Of a stretch of DNA of 64,000 nt, positions 51,291-63,291 are shown piece after piece. Made by a program: the position numbers and the translations under genes. The DNA comes from Anseranas semipalmata (lineage: Eukaryota; Chordata; Aves; Anseriformes; Anseranatidae). The notes beneath the pieces were generated by a model. It saw only the letters and a program-made list of their open reading frames with translations. It did not search any database and was not told where the DNA came from. The DNA is taken from positions 1-64,000 of the forward strand of contig VXAA01004321.1 of assembly GCA_013399115.1 (NCBI GenBank). The letters are read 5' to 3'. Each line of letters starts with the position of its first letter. Position 1 is the stretch's first letter.

Positions 51291-53129
51291 TATCTCTGAA
51301 AGCTTCATTTCCTCTCTTGAATTTCCTGTGATTTAAAACTCAGTTATTTTTCCTGTGCCTCTTTTGGGCAGGGAAAGGCTCTTGCTATTTCTTTGCACAC
51401 CGGGGTACTGATGCGCTGGATGGGTAATAACAACAATCCATCAGGTCTATAGTGCTCATCCAGAACTGCCAGCTTCACAGTGTTCAGAAATCATGAGTCA
51501 AGTCCCAGAAAAGTTTAGAATGGCTTTAAACATTATGAGACTTCAGAAGAATGATGCATTTGTGGATCTCTTGTATTGCCCCCATTCCTTGTGGTATTCA
51601 GTGTCAAGTTTTGTAGCTTCTTCTCTGAAACCAAGAGACTTTGCAAGGTTGTTACCCCCAGTTGTTAATGATGATGGTTGAGGTTACATTATACTGATTC
51701 CCAGGAGTGGATCTATGATGGAAGCATTACCACCTACCTTCAACCGATAATACTGCATGCCTTTCCCTCCTGGGGCCTCTCTTGTAATGTCCTATAATTG
51801 CTGGTTGCTGTTCAGCCAAGCGCACAAGCATATGTTTCATTTCATTGTAGATCTGCTTAAACGTTCTCTCATTCAAGCAATTACTGGTACCATTTAAAGA
51901 CTTGAGTGTATTTTGGTAGCATACACATTTCTAGACATTTTCCAAATACAGGTGAAAAGGTGTTCTGGCCTCAAACGCTTAAGTCATAAGGCCAGATTCA
52001 CATTTTCAGGTCAATAAGTATTCTTATCTCAGCTCAGTAGAAAAAAGGCAGAGATATATTTTTAATTATCTTGCCTTCTTGTAGTTTATACTAAGTAAAT
52101 GTTTGAGCATGTGAGACATTTCTATTTTTGGTGAGTAATAGTGTCAGTCTTTTTTGCTTCATTTGCTTTTCATGTGAGATTCTTGCCAGGCAAGAGCAAA
52201 ATATTCAGGTCTCATTTACGTTGAAAATTACTCTCTCACAGATTAGGGGAAAAGATAGAGATGTTTTTTTTTTCTGACAGTTATTCTTTTTTGATGATAG
52301 TACATGCAGCTATAAAGTGATGTTCTATAAGGCTTTAATGCTTTCTATAAGTGCTTGCCTTGTCTTTAAAGACTGTAAATATTAAAGACCTATTCTCTAG
52401 GAGAAAGAAAAAAAAAAATGAGGCTCTGTCTTTGGAGAAGAGAAGGACTTGTGATAGCCGAGTACTTTGTGCAAGTTCAAATTCTTGACTGATTGAATAA
52501 CATGAGAAATATAAGAAGCTATAGGTGAAATTTGCAATTTTTTCAGGCTGAGCATCTAAAAATTCATATGATTATCTGTTACTCTTGGCCTATAAGTATC
52601 ATAAGAGAAAACTTTAACTGGTTTCACTTCAGCTAGTAATGCAAGCGAATTAGGGTTTCAAACACTTTTTGAAGATATTTCAATGATTGACTTTGGCCAA
52701 AATAATTGAATGTTTTAAAACAATATTTTAAATTTTGAGCTGTTTCAGATTTTGAGTGATGTTTGGTTCGGCAGGCTTAGATTTTGAGTTTGGGACGTTC
52801 ATCTGTTCTTTCAGAATGACAGACATTTATATCATTTTTCATAACCTTAAAGATGGTGTGTCTTGCCACTGAAGGATTTTTTTGTTCATCAGAATTTCCA
52901 AAACTAAAAACTCTACAGAGCAAACATATAAGGATTTTCTGTGGTAGGAATGCACCCAAGCAGCTACACCTGCCACAGGGGCAAATGTCTGTAACAATAG
53001 GGTTTCACTGTGAAAACTGCTACTGTGATGAGGAACACAGTGACACACTTAATCATGGAAAGTCTTGTCTGAGAAGGAAGCTTCTTTCCCACAATTGTTG
53101 TAGGATATGCCTGTTCTCACCACTTTCAG

Positions 53130-53324
53130 GTGATTTTCCAGACAGTCACATGCTCCACAGCTTCTGTGGTCCTCAAGCGTGTAGATTCCTGGTTGTCAGA
53201 CCTAAATATCAAGAATCAGAAAGTGGTAGAGAAGTGGGAAGACAGATTGAAGAAGAATCCCAGTGCACAGAGGTCTTTAGGAAGTTCAGAAGCTCTGGAG
53301 AACATTGATTGGGAAGTGGATTGA
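53130..53324 (+). CDS. Weak candidate terminal exon, unrecognised
   Basis: A strong acceptor-like sequence (ctgttctcaccactttcag, AG at 53128-53129) precedes a 64-codon frame that starts in phase 0 with Val-Ile-Phe-Gln and ends at a stop at 53322-53324. The predicted tail is helical and charged in its second half (KVVEKWEDRLKKNP) and ends ENIDWEVD, which looks more protein-like than most frames here. Against this, an overlapping plus frame in another register (52853-53308) is also open, no poly(A) signal lies close by, and no partner exon was found. It could be an exon, a decayed retrocopy or chance. Confidence 0.28.
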   Translation: MIFQTVTCSTASVVLKRVDSWLSDLNIKNQKVVEKWEDRLKKNPSAQRSLGSSEALENIDWEVD

Positions 53325-56300
53325 TTTTATAGGTGGCAAAGGATTGATACTGAGTAACAGAGAAAATGTCAGGGAGATCTTTGCCAAGTGCGAATCCCTT
53401 GGGACTGGGAAGACAGGAGACGAAATAGATTGTGAAACACCATTTCTATTTGTACTTTAAAACTGTGTAATTTGTCAGTGCCTATTACTTGTAGTGCTTT
53501 AAGTTCCCTGTTGTGCTGTCATCAGCTGCTCACATCTTCTTGCATTATTCTGCTTGTCATGTGAATTGTTTGATCTCTTCTTGTACTTTTGTCATAAAAG
53601 CTACTATGAACTGGACTGAACATGGGCAGTGATCTTGCAGAGCTGTGCGCAGATGACAGGGCCAACTAGTGACAAACCCACTCTGTCTGGTACCACCCTG
53701 TGCAATGCTACAGTTCAGTCTGGAGAAATTTATTGGATCTTAAAATGCTGGAAGAGAGGTGATAAGCAGATAGTTGCATCTGGATCTATAAGCCATAAAC
53801 AAACAAGTTTTATTTGGTTCATAAAACTATCACCTTTATGTCAGGTGAAGAAGTGAAGCTGATAGGCCTGGCTGAAATTATGAATGGTTAATGATGATGA
53901 TAAAATTACAGTCTCACCCAATGACTAAAGTTCTGTTGTGTTGTGAACTGCATTGTCCCAGCACATGGAGGAAAATCTTACACCCCAAACTACCATCTTT
54001 TTTGTGACCTTATCTACAATACATTGTTTTTGAAAGGGAAATCACGTTGAAATGAATTTTATCAAATACCACCAGGATCTATGAACTTTCCTCATCTGTG
54101 TTTAAAAAAACACAAAGCAGCAAAAACTGAATTAACTGAGAAGTAGCAAACGGGGCCTGTCCTGTAAATCTACTAAGGGATGGGATGAGGTGCACTTTCA
54201 GTGTCCAGCAGCTGTACTTTCCGTTTCAACCATAAATGGCATGTCTTTCTCTACGGGGCAGCAGATGTTTTGAACTGTCAGTGCTCTTGAGTACAGAAGC
54301 AGTGGACATGTAGGGTATGAAATCAGCTTCATCACACGTGCTATGGAACCTTGGCATTTGTCTTTCTCAATCTAGCATTCACAGTTTCATTCAATGATCT
54401 GTAATGCCTGTTAAGTTACCGACTAGGTCTGCATCCTTACCCATTGACAACTTACTAAGGTCACTGCATACTTGGTATTTCCAGGTTTTCTGTATGTATT
54501 GTTTGAAACATTTCCATGCTCTATTGCTACCTAACATATACTAAGAAATTATTAACAATCAACCAGTTATGGCAAACTCTTGCGATGTTTTTGTGTGTTA
54601 TGTTCTACCTTCTCAATATATGATGTTCATGTTCCATTACTTCCCCTCTCTATCTGCTGCTATTGAGGAAAGTGATACTGCCATTGCATCGAGCCCCTGG
54701 GGGAACACAGCAAAGTGCTCAAGCAGCTGCATAATGGAGCAGCATGCACGATGCCCAGGCAGCCTTTCTATGCAGGGGTGAGAGGCACTTTATAGGTTAA
54801 AGGTCTTTAGATAAAATTCTAGAATGATGTGCAGTGGGTACAATGTCATAGCACTTAGAGCTAACACATGGTAGTACTAAGGCAATAAAAAGGACCTTGA
54901 TGAATCTCACTGTTGGTTGCCAGTATTTTTATAACAGATCACAAATTGAAGGTCATCTGAGATATGTGAGAAGATTTTACTATGATAAATGCTGCCTTTT
55001 TCCACACTTTGTTCCCATTTTAATGTCGTATTTAAAAGGATGAAGTGACATCTTCTTTGTAGGGTCTGACTTCAGAATGGACCAGGCTAGGACATGGACA
55101 CTTATTCTTGTGTCTTCCTCTCTGTGCCTGATGGTGTTATTCTGAGACCTAACTATTGGCCCTTAAGACACTGATATATTTAATTGGATTGTGAAAAATG
55201 ACAGAAGTTCATTTTTCAGGCTTTAATCTTGGGGAGTTTCCAATATGTATGCAGACAGAGTTGTAATTCTCAGTTGTTCCAGAGGCCTAACAGATTCTAA
55301 GATCATTAACATTATGTTCTTTACGGCACAGAGTTTGGCTATAAATTATGCTGGTGAGAGCTTGAATATAACTTTATGAGCTGAATTCTGCTGAGGCCCT
55401 GAAACCTCGTGCTGTTACAGTTGTAAGCAAGGATGCAGGAACTAATTAGAAGGAGAAATTCCAACACCAGTGCAATTTTTGAATAGGATCTGGTAGTTCA
55501 GTGGAATTAAAGCTCCCTCAAATTACTTTTTGCTATCATTCTGTTCTAAGGCACTCTAAATTATTATTTTATTTATTTATTTTATTTCTGCTAATTTCTT
55601 TTGTTGTTTGTAAATTGCTTTTAAGTCATGTGGCTTTCTAGTGATATGGTGCATTAATAGAAAAATGGATTTGGGCTCCTAGTTTCTCTTTGAAAAATAG
55701 TTAAAGTCCTAGTCATGTTTATTAACATTCTTTCTCTCTTAAGGATGAAGTCTGCTTTCAGATTGTTTTTCATAGAGGATAAGGATTAGTGCCTCTTTAT
55801 CAGTGTTGTCCATATCCCCACTGTATACTTTATTATCACAGCTAGAAGGTGCTTCTTCAAGACTGAGTTCTGGAGCTCAGTAAAATCAACCTTTCAAAAG
55901 CTGAGGAAAATAGAAATGTCACTCCCTACATGGAGCTTTAGGAGTTAGACTAAATGTTTGCCTCGACACAGACCATCCATTCTGATGCCTAGTTTAGAAA
56001 CTTCCAAAATCAATTTATAGGTTTCATATCCTCTCAATATCATTTTATTATTATTATTATTTGTTATTACTGAATTGTCATGGCCAGAGGAACATTTGGG
56101 AAAGACATTGATCTGTTAACTGCGGTGACTACTGTTCTTTCTTCCTCTGCTGTCCCAGGCACCAAATGGGATGCAGAATTTCACGTTTTTTGCCAGAAGC
56201 ATCAGGCTGTTGTGCTGTTTGTCAGACAGTTCCTCATATCCATAGAACTAGCACTGCTCTTCAAAGCCAAATTAGATTTATGTGGAATGGTAGCTGAGCT

Positions 56301-58489
56301 AGCAGCATTATGTATGTCTAAGTGACTATGTTAATTAGCAACCAAAACATAAACAGTAGCATCTCTGCAAGGAGAACACTGGCATGCTAACTACATCTGT
56401 GGCAAATCAAATTAAGAGAAATCCCATTATCTTGCTTGGGTTTCTGCTTTCTACCGACCACATGTTTTAATGTTACTGCAGGCTAGTTACTGCAGAGATA
56501 TTTCATTACTCTAATATGCTTTCTTAGAACAAAGCATGGAGCCATAAGAACAAAAGCCAACACCTAAGAATGCTACCAGATCATTATTTACAGTTAAAGT
56601 AAATACATGGAATGCCCTTTTTCCCTTTCTGCATAGCTCAGATGAGATGACAGTCACGAAAGCACATGGTACGTTCATAATTTTAATGCAGTATTCAAAT
56701 ACTTTTGTTTATATGCTGTTATCATGATAATCACTGAGCTTTTCTGAAGACAAATATTTTTCATGATACTTAGAACTTTGCGTTACTGTGGGGTTTGTTT
56801 TTAGCAGTTTGAGTATTCTCATAGGAACGAGTTTATTCATGTCTTAATTTTCATGTTAATGTTTCATGGTATTCTGCAAAGAATATAGAAACTATTAAGT
56901 TTTCAGTGCTGTAAATCAGATTATTTAATTGATAAATCCTGAGAATAAAGGACATGAACACAAACAGAAGCACATGTTCTTTTTATGTACAATTTTTTAT
57001 GTACAATGATCCTGGGGTTAGTGGAAAACAAAAGCAAACTGAAATGCATATTTATCCCTTCTCACCTTTCACTGGTCATATTTAACTAGGCTTTAGCACT
57101 GATGTTTTCCAACAAGTTAAAAGAGAGTGATCAGATTTCAGTATGTACTATCACTATTTTAAATATTAAAGATAATGCATTTTTTTTGAACACTGTAAAT
57201 GAATTAAAAGCAAAATATCCTCAGAGGGATGTAAGCCTAGATATCAAGCACTTTACCTAGCTAAATGTTAATTAGAAAAACCTGACAATAAATCCTGCTG
57301 CTTTTTTGCAGCCCCTTCCCCCTTTTGGTTAAAGCTTTACTAATGAAAATAATTCTGATATTTTGATGTAAAACAACAAGCAGTATAATTAAGGGCTCTA
57401 GTAAACCAACCATATCATTTCAAATATTCTAAGTTTCTAAGCTGCTGGGGATACCTTCTTCCACAGAACTTCAATTAAGATAATGACATATACTTTAACA
57501 ATACTCCTCTGTTATGATCCAGATTTTAAATTATATTCACATTTGCTATCCTGTCTTTTTACATCCTTCACTTTTAATTTAAAGGAGAAAAACTATAATC
57601 ATTTTAGAAGAAGAATATGTTTACATGTGAGAAAGCAGACCCTTCCCACCTTCATGGTGTGGGCTATGTGATGAAACAACATACTAGGTACTCTGTTTTG
57701 ATTTTGTCACTTCTGTCCCAGTGTGGAATCAAAGAGCAACACTGAAAATATCTATCTATCATAATGTTTCTCCTGCCATCACGACTATTATTTTATTTAT
57801 TTACCTTTATTTAAAGGTAATATTTAGTTTTCACAAAAATTCCAGATTGAGAGCACTAAAAGCTACCTTACCTGAACAACAACAATGACAAAAACAAACA
57901 AACAAAAAAACGGACTTCTGGAGCCAGCTTTCAAGTCTGATTCTGAGGGTTTATCTATTAAGAACAAGGAGGTACAATTGTCAGCAGTGTTTGCCAGCTG
58001 CTGCTATGCAGCAGTCTCTTAGATACTTTTCTCTGTTGAGTACTGCACAGTACGTATCACTCAGTAGTGTGGTATGTGACACTGTTGGAAGTGAGTTCTT
58101 TTCTTACATTGCCTACTTTTTTCAGTTCCCAAGTCTATTTAGTATTTGGCTTTTGCTTAGACTGCTAATGACAAATAAAATTTGCCATTGCCGCCTGTAC
58201 TAATTATAGCAATTTACCATGACCATTCTAAAACCAAAAAATCTCTGCATATCTCCAACAACAGTTTTTGTCAGTGCACTGTGTCTGCCCCACTGTTTTC
58301 TTTCGGAAGTGGTGTGTAAAATTCCTGCTCACAGGACACTTGTGCATTGCAGCCAAGAGGACTGTTTTGGTAAGAAATATCAAGCAATGTGGCTTTGTGG
58401 CATAGAATTTGGATCCCTTCCTTTGCAGGAACAGCAAGGCAGGTGTTGGTTGTGGGCAGTAACTGTAGAATACAGAGTAGTTCTGTTAG
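53325..58489. other. Non-coding stretch
   Basis: No supported exon was seen. It contains short ATT/TTTA arrays (about 55566-55587 and 56047-56070) and AT-rich unique-looking sequence. The frame at 56080-56325 (81 codons) has no recognisable features. Confidence 0.55.
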
Positions 58490-59130
58490 TTACTGTGGAG
58501 CTTTGGGGCAAGTATCCTCTGGTCCTGGGAACTTGCTGGCATTCCTTTTATTTTTTATTTTTATTTTATTTTATTTTTATTTTCTGTAAAACCCTTATTA
58601 CTGACGCATTCTCTCATACTCAGCTCCTACTGGTGTGGGAACATTCTGATGTTGTCTTCAGTGAAGACAGATGCAAAAGGAAGACTTCTTTCTTTGGGAA
58701 TGGCAGGATGCCCTTTTTCTGCCTTGATTACCTGTTGATCATAGCAACTCTCTGGAAAGCTTCTTCCTTCTGTTGCGTTTAGAAAAGCTTTTATTACTAG
58801 TTTTTGTGCATGTAATAAGTTATTCCCCAACACCTCTCACCTGCTTTAAAATTTTTACATTTAACTTGCCAGAATTTATGCTTTTTTCCTTGTTAGCATT
58901 TACGTATGATTTTTTCCCTTTCTTGATGAATGTTCTTTTACTGCTAATAATTCCCCTTACTCGGCTATTAAAATCTGCTACCTTAATTTGGTAGTTCTTT
59001 CAGTCTTTAACTCCTGATATACATTTACTCCGAGATTTTAGTAAGGTATCTTTAACCAATGCCTGTGCTGTTTGCAAGAATTTTACTCTTTCAGATGTTC
59101 TGATTAAAGAGCCTTCTCTCTGTTATATAA
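58490..59130 (-). mobile_element. Old CR1-clade LINE ORF2 fragment
   Basis: Read on the minus strand, this is a decayed piece of the linker between endonuclease and reverse transcriptase of a CR1/L3-type LINE. The motif FASVFTEDN appears at 58677-58651, matching the conserved FF(A/S)SVFT motif just before the reverse transcriptase domain. Further upstream on the same strand, 58960-58840 translates to NANKEKS and then SGKLNVK, matching the usual A-rich basic helical segment, in a shifted frame. The nucleotide order also fits the remembered reptile and bird consensus from tcctctggtcctggg (58515) to aagaattttactctt (about 59075). Frameshifts, stops and a TTTTA insertion (58545-58582) show it is long dead. 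Confidence 0.75.
58545..58582. repeat. Imperfect (TTTTA)n array inside the LINE relic
   Basis: TTTTA and TTTTTA units lie in a row. It interrupts the older LINE sequence, so it expanded later. Confidence 0.9.
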
Positions 59131-59842
59131 CTTCTGAAAGGAGAAAGTGTAACTAATACAGATTTTTTTTTCTTTCTTTTTTCTTTTTTTCTTTTGGCTT
59201 TGCCATCTGTAAGGATGCTGAATATGATGATGTTTAGTTGTCTCTACAGCGCTGCTTTCTGTAGTCAGCTTGTGAGCAATGGTCTTTCCCTAATCTTGGC
59301 TAAATGAAAATCTATTTTTCTAAGACTTGCTCCTAATGTCTCATGTTCTCCCTGTCGTCAGTAGCCCTGGCCCTCCAGACAGATAATGTCTTCTCTGAAA
59401 CTTATTTGGTCTTTGTAGAATGCTTGAAATATTTGGCAAAATTAATGCCTATCCTCTCAAATTTTTGAATGGGATATTTCAAGAAAGCATTCTCAATCTA
59501 TGTGTGCTGAAGGTTGACTGAGAGCTGTCATTGAAAGCCTTGTTAAACATAAATCTAAGCACAACACACTTGTATCAGCTGCTTGACTCTTATCTGTGAC
59601 CCAACAAGTCCTGTGTACTAAGCACAACACAAGCAGCCAGCCCCCTACCCACAACAGAGATGTGGGTAGACCTTGCAGCAGGATGCTGGGAGCTGCACTG
59701 GAGCACATCTCCGTGCGGAGCTGCATGCCCACAGGGGCCATCATAGAAGGTATGGTCTCCAGCATAGTCAGGGTTCTGCCTTTGTGATGTGTTCTTGGTG
59801 CACGAACGTTCACTGACCATGCATTCTCCTGGACTGAAACAG
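59131..59842. other. Non-coding or uncertain stretch with a GC-richer patch
   Basis: It contains a pyrimidine tract (59163-59200), possibly more of the old LINE, and from about 59600 a GC-richer segment with several CpGs that is open in more than one frame on both strands (plus 59596-59787, minus 59493-59870). Openness in several frames follows from composition and is weak evidence for coding. Confidence 0.4.
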
Positions 59843-59905
59843 TTGAAGGCAGAGGAGACGCCCTCCTCAAAGTACCAATGGAGGAAGGAAGGGGGAACTG
59901 TAAAG
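59843..59905 (+). CDS. Speculative 63-base internal exon
   Basis: An acceptor-like ctcctggactgaaacag precedes 63 bases that are open in phase 0 (21 codons, starting Leu-Lys-Ala-Glu-Glu-Thr-Pro and ending Gly-Gly-Thr-Val-Lys). They are followed by a near-consensus donor AAG|GTGAGTAT. Length, phase symmetry and donor quality are right for an internal exon. However, the acceptor pyrimidine tract is weak, a second frame is also open, and no neighbouring exon was identified. Confidence 0.22.
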
Positions 59906-61224
59906 GTGAGTATATTTAAAACAGATCACTAATGCTTGCTTACGTTAGGTAATGTCCAGTCTTATGAAGCATCACCATAAGTACTAAAAATTATATTCAA
60001 CACAATGTAAGTGTGTATATGCAGATTCAGAATAATCAGCCAGGTACCTACAGGAAACCCAATTTCCTGAGACCAGCTGTGAGTGCTTTGTAAGTGGCAG
60101 GTGTCATAACCTTTGCGCATCTGAACCATGTAAAGGTTAATTATATTCCACTCCATTGCAGCTATGGTTACATTCATGGACTTTGTGCTCAATGCTGCTC
60201 TTTAACTAATGTGTCACTGTAGAGATGAGTTATATTAATGCAGAACTGAGATTATTCACATCAATTACAGTAAGTTATTATACTTAAAAAGTAGAGATAG
60301 GGAAGATATTTATTCTGAATAATTATAAATAGCACTCTTTGGTTTGCAAATAGTTCAATAAATTATCTTTATTTTTGATACTGCATTTGTTATTTTTTAA
60401 TATTTCCTTGCTAGTCAGAACAGATATTTTTCAGCCTATGGGTTGTGATCGGTAAACTTTGACTATTTCTTGCTATTTATTTTTTGTAATGTTATTTCTA
60501 CAGACCCATTAGAGAAATGGAATTTTCTGATGATTATTGAATGAAATATGTTTAACATGAATTTTTGTATTTTTTTGAATCAATGCCTTTAAAATTGAGT
60601 TTCAAACAGTTGAGTTTTTGCTGAACTCTTTAGAAACTTTCACTACACATCTGTAGGCTGACCCAAAGTTGAAAGGAAAGAGTAGATCACATAGTCTTAT
60701 TCCTTAAAGGCCTAAAAATTTCCTGAAGCTGTTCTAATATTTAATACGACAGCTTGTTTGAATAAGGGAGCTGCATGTCCATTTACAGATTTGGCTTTAT
60801 CAGTTTCACTTTGTGCATTATCATCTCTATGCTGAGGTAACACCATCATGCAGAACACCCTGTAAATTCTTCCAGTTAAAATCTTACAGGAACATGATGA
60901 CATTTCCTACTGCTCTTGGAAACTAGATGTCACAAAATGTAGAAGTTAGAAAAATAAGTTCTCCCTTCAAAAGTGCTCTGGCTTGGCAGAATTAAGAGGA
61001 GTAGGGTCTCTGCAGACTTAAGTGCTGCATTGTGGTGTTAAAACCTTGAGGAGGGCTTGCCAAGTTAGAAGATGCTACTTTTACATGATCATCACATATT
61101 AGCATAGGACAAGAAAAAACAGTGAATCCAGTCGCCTCCCACCACAGGGAAGTATATAACTACCTCCATAAATGAGTAAGCCTTGTCTTAACAAATGCCT
61201 AGGAGTAGCAACAGAAGGCTATTT
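59906..61224. other. Non-coding stretch
   Basis: AT-rich sequence with no recognised repeat or exon. Open frames are under 80 codons and unremarkable. Confidence 0.55.
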
Positions 61225-61540
61225 CAGAATCTCAGTGCTCAGAAACAATCTTAGGATTTCCAGCCTAGATTTATTTGTGGTTTATTTTTTCTTGCCTATG
61301 CTTAAGAATTTCCTTTCTTCTCCCAGTGTCCAAGCTGTTTTGTCATTTCAAGTAAGACAGGTTCTCCACTGCTCAGGTCATCCTAGACTCTGGATCACAG
61401 ATCCTGCATGCATCACTGTCCTGCATGCAATCCAATTATCTTACTACAATAAGGGTGCTCAGAACTGTATATGTTGTTTTCCAGCTCAGATCTCGGTGGT
61501 GTCATTAATGTCATCTTTAATGATTCCTCATCTTTACTTA
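61225..61540 (-). mobile_element. Old CR1-clade LINE 3' region relic (antisense)
   Basis: The plus strand carries, in order: aatcttaggatttccagcct, then agatttatttgtgg, later gtaagacaggttctcca, then aggtcatcctag, and finally ggtgctcagaactgtatatg with tttccagctcagatctc. This matches the order of landmarks in the reverse complement of ancient amniote CR1/L3 3' regions (TTCTAGCCTA..., AGACAGGTTTTCCA..., GGATCATCCTAG, CCCAGAACTGcAcACAGTaTTCCAGaTgAGgTCTC). Divergence is high. The plus frame at 61172-61564 is therefore not a gene. It is a separate insertion from the ORF2 piece at 58.5 kb, because on the minus strand a 3' end would lie at lower coordinates. Confidence 0.7.
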
Positions 61541-63160
61541 AAATTTGTATATCTAGTGTTATAATTGCCTTTCCCAAAGCCAAGTCAGCATGCAGGTAAA
61601 GCTTTTCTTCATTTTTCTATTCCTGTGTCCACTGTCATCAGCGTCAAAGGATGGAGCCCATAGTCTGTCAATTGCTCTGAGATCTTCAGATAAAAGGGAA
61701 AATGTGAGGAGAGTTTGTTTTACAGCAGGACTTAAGGGCAAAACACTGGCTTTGCTAGAATCTTTTTTCCAAACAATGCAAATCACTTTTCATCTTACTT
61801 TCTTTTATTGTAGCAACTGTCTTAAAAAACAAAAACCCACCTGTTTGAAAGTGTATTTTAGTGGCACAATATGGAAAATCACGAAGGCAAAAAGAGCAGC
61901 TACCTGTGGGGATAATAACCATGATCAAAAAGAACTGTACTTGTAGCTAAGGCAGGTACTATTATTAAGTGTACCTGTGGCTCTGCTTTCCAGAATCTCT
62001 GTATGTGCTTTTCCTTTAGGAAAGGGTCTCTTTTGGTCTTAGCCACTTCATTGATAATTACCAGACATTCTGTTATGTGATGTGAAATATCAGAGCTCAC
62101 TCCTGTTATCATGCTGCTACTACATGTTCACTTGGACACTTAAATTACCACTGACTGGATCATGACTACTGTACCTTTTTCTATATTAGGGGAAGATATA
62201 TACACAGGCATTGAACAAACAGCACTGGTTAGCAGAGGTGCAGGGCCTTTGCATCATCTTTATAGGTAATAGCTAGTTCATGTCTCTGTCCGTTTACAAT
62301 AGGGTCTTCTACCAATATTCCTATCTCTGTTTCTCTAGCTGATTTGAAACAATTGTTGTTGGTAAGGCCCTTAAGGGTGCATTGTGAACGAGAGCAGGGG
62401 CCAGGTCCAAGCCATCTCATTGTGTGTTGGTGCTAGGGAGATTAGCCCTCAGACATGGTGAATGTGTACTCAGCTATCAAACGGCTGGTGGTATTTTGGG
62501 TACATTGACCTCAAACCCTGTCCAGGCCATCATTAGGCAAGCAGTAGCTCTTAGAACTCAGAGGTGTCCCCTCGTATTTCTGTTGCAGTATTTCTATTAC
62601 TGCAACTGCTGTGTGGGATCTAAACAAGAACCAAAACCAGAAAAGAAGCATCTAGATTGAAAGAGGCTGCAGCTGCCTTCAGGGTATAAGTTTTAGACTG
62701 AACTGGAGAACTGGTAAAGCAGAATAGTGCTGGTGTACACTTGTCCACGCTGCAGCAGTCACATGGTGCTATTTCTTCCGTGTGCTGCTTTTGAGGCAGT
62801 TTATTTGTTAGTAAGCCTGAAGACCCACTGCTTTTTCCTGGGAGTCTTGAGTATGCTAAGGAGCAGTGAGTGTTTTTGCTCTTTAAGCATCAACAACAAA
62901 TTATAATAGCAGAAGTTACTTAAAGTGGAGCCCCAGAAGCTTATTTTTCTGGACGTGTAGCATGCCACATCCAGCTATTTCTGTGTTTATCATTTAGGCT
63001 GCTTCTGAACCACAGAGCCTGGTGAGTGCTAAAGTTAAGGGTATTTCATTATTTTGCATGGCAGTAGTAGTATGCTGTGTTTTGGACAGGAGATTGTATT
63101 GCTTTGGTTTAAAACATCCATCTTTTTTTTGTCTAAACACTTCCATTTGCTAATATACAA
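61541..63160. other. Non-coding stretch, presumably 3' flank of the minus-strand gene
   Basis: No supported coding exon was seen. The last part may be 3' UTR of the gene whose exon ends at 63292. A further AATAAA on the minus strand lies at 62805-62800. The open frames at 61590-61946 and 62424-62660 lack recognisable domains. Confidence 0.45.
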
Positions 63161-63166
63161 GAAGTA

Positions 63167-63172
63167 TTTAAT
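63167..63172 (-). terminator. ATTAAA polyadenylation signal (minus strand)
   Basis: ATTAAA on the minus strand, about 120 bases after the stop of the candidate terminal exon. It is the commonest variant of the canonical hexamer. A canonical AATAAA at 62805-62800 is an alternative giving a longer UTR. Confidence 0.35.
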
Positions 63173-63291
63173 CCCAGTTTTTCCATAGTAGATATTTTTT
63201 TCCTATTCAGATGTATATAGCTGCTGTTCTGGGAATAAATTGCACATTCACATCCTTTTCTCAGCAGAACTTTTTGTAGTTTTCATCCAGT

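Larger units (their letters stand above)
35880..53129. other. Long non-coding stretch, probably intergenic
   Basis: No convincing exon was found in about 17 kb. The 269-codon minus frame at 42014-42823 passes through an N gap and poly-pyrimidine sequence. The 130-codon minus frame at 47937-48329 lies in a locally GC-richer patch and shows no domain. Contents are microsatellites, gaps, a strong hairpin, a MIR-like relic and unique-looking AT-rich DNA. Confidence 0.55.

Noticed and set aside
58219..58782. 187-codon plus-strand open frame
   Set aside because: It reads antisense through an old CR1-clade LINE fragment and its TTTTA insertion (Phe/Tyr/Leu repeats).
61172..61564. 130-codon plus-strand open frame
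   Set aside because: It lies across the antisense 3' region of an old CR1-clade LINE.
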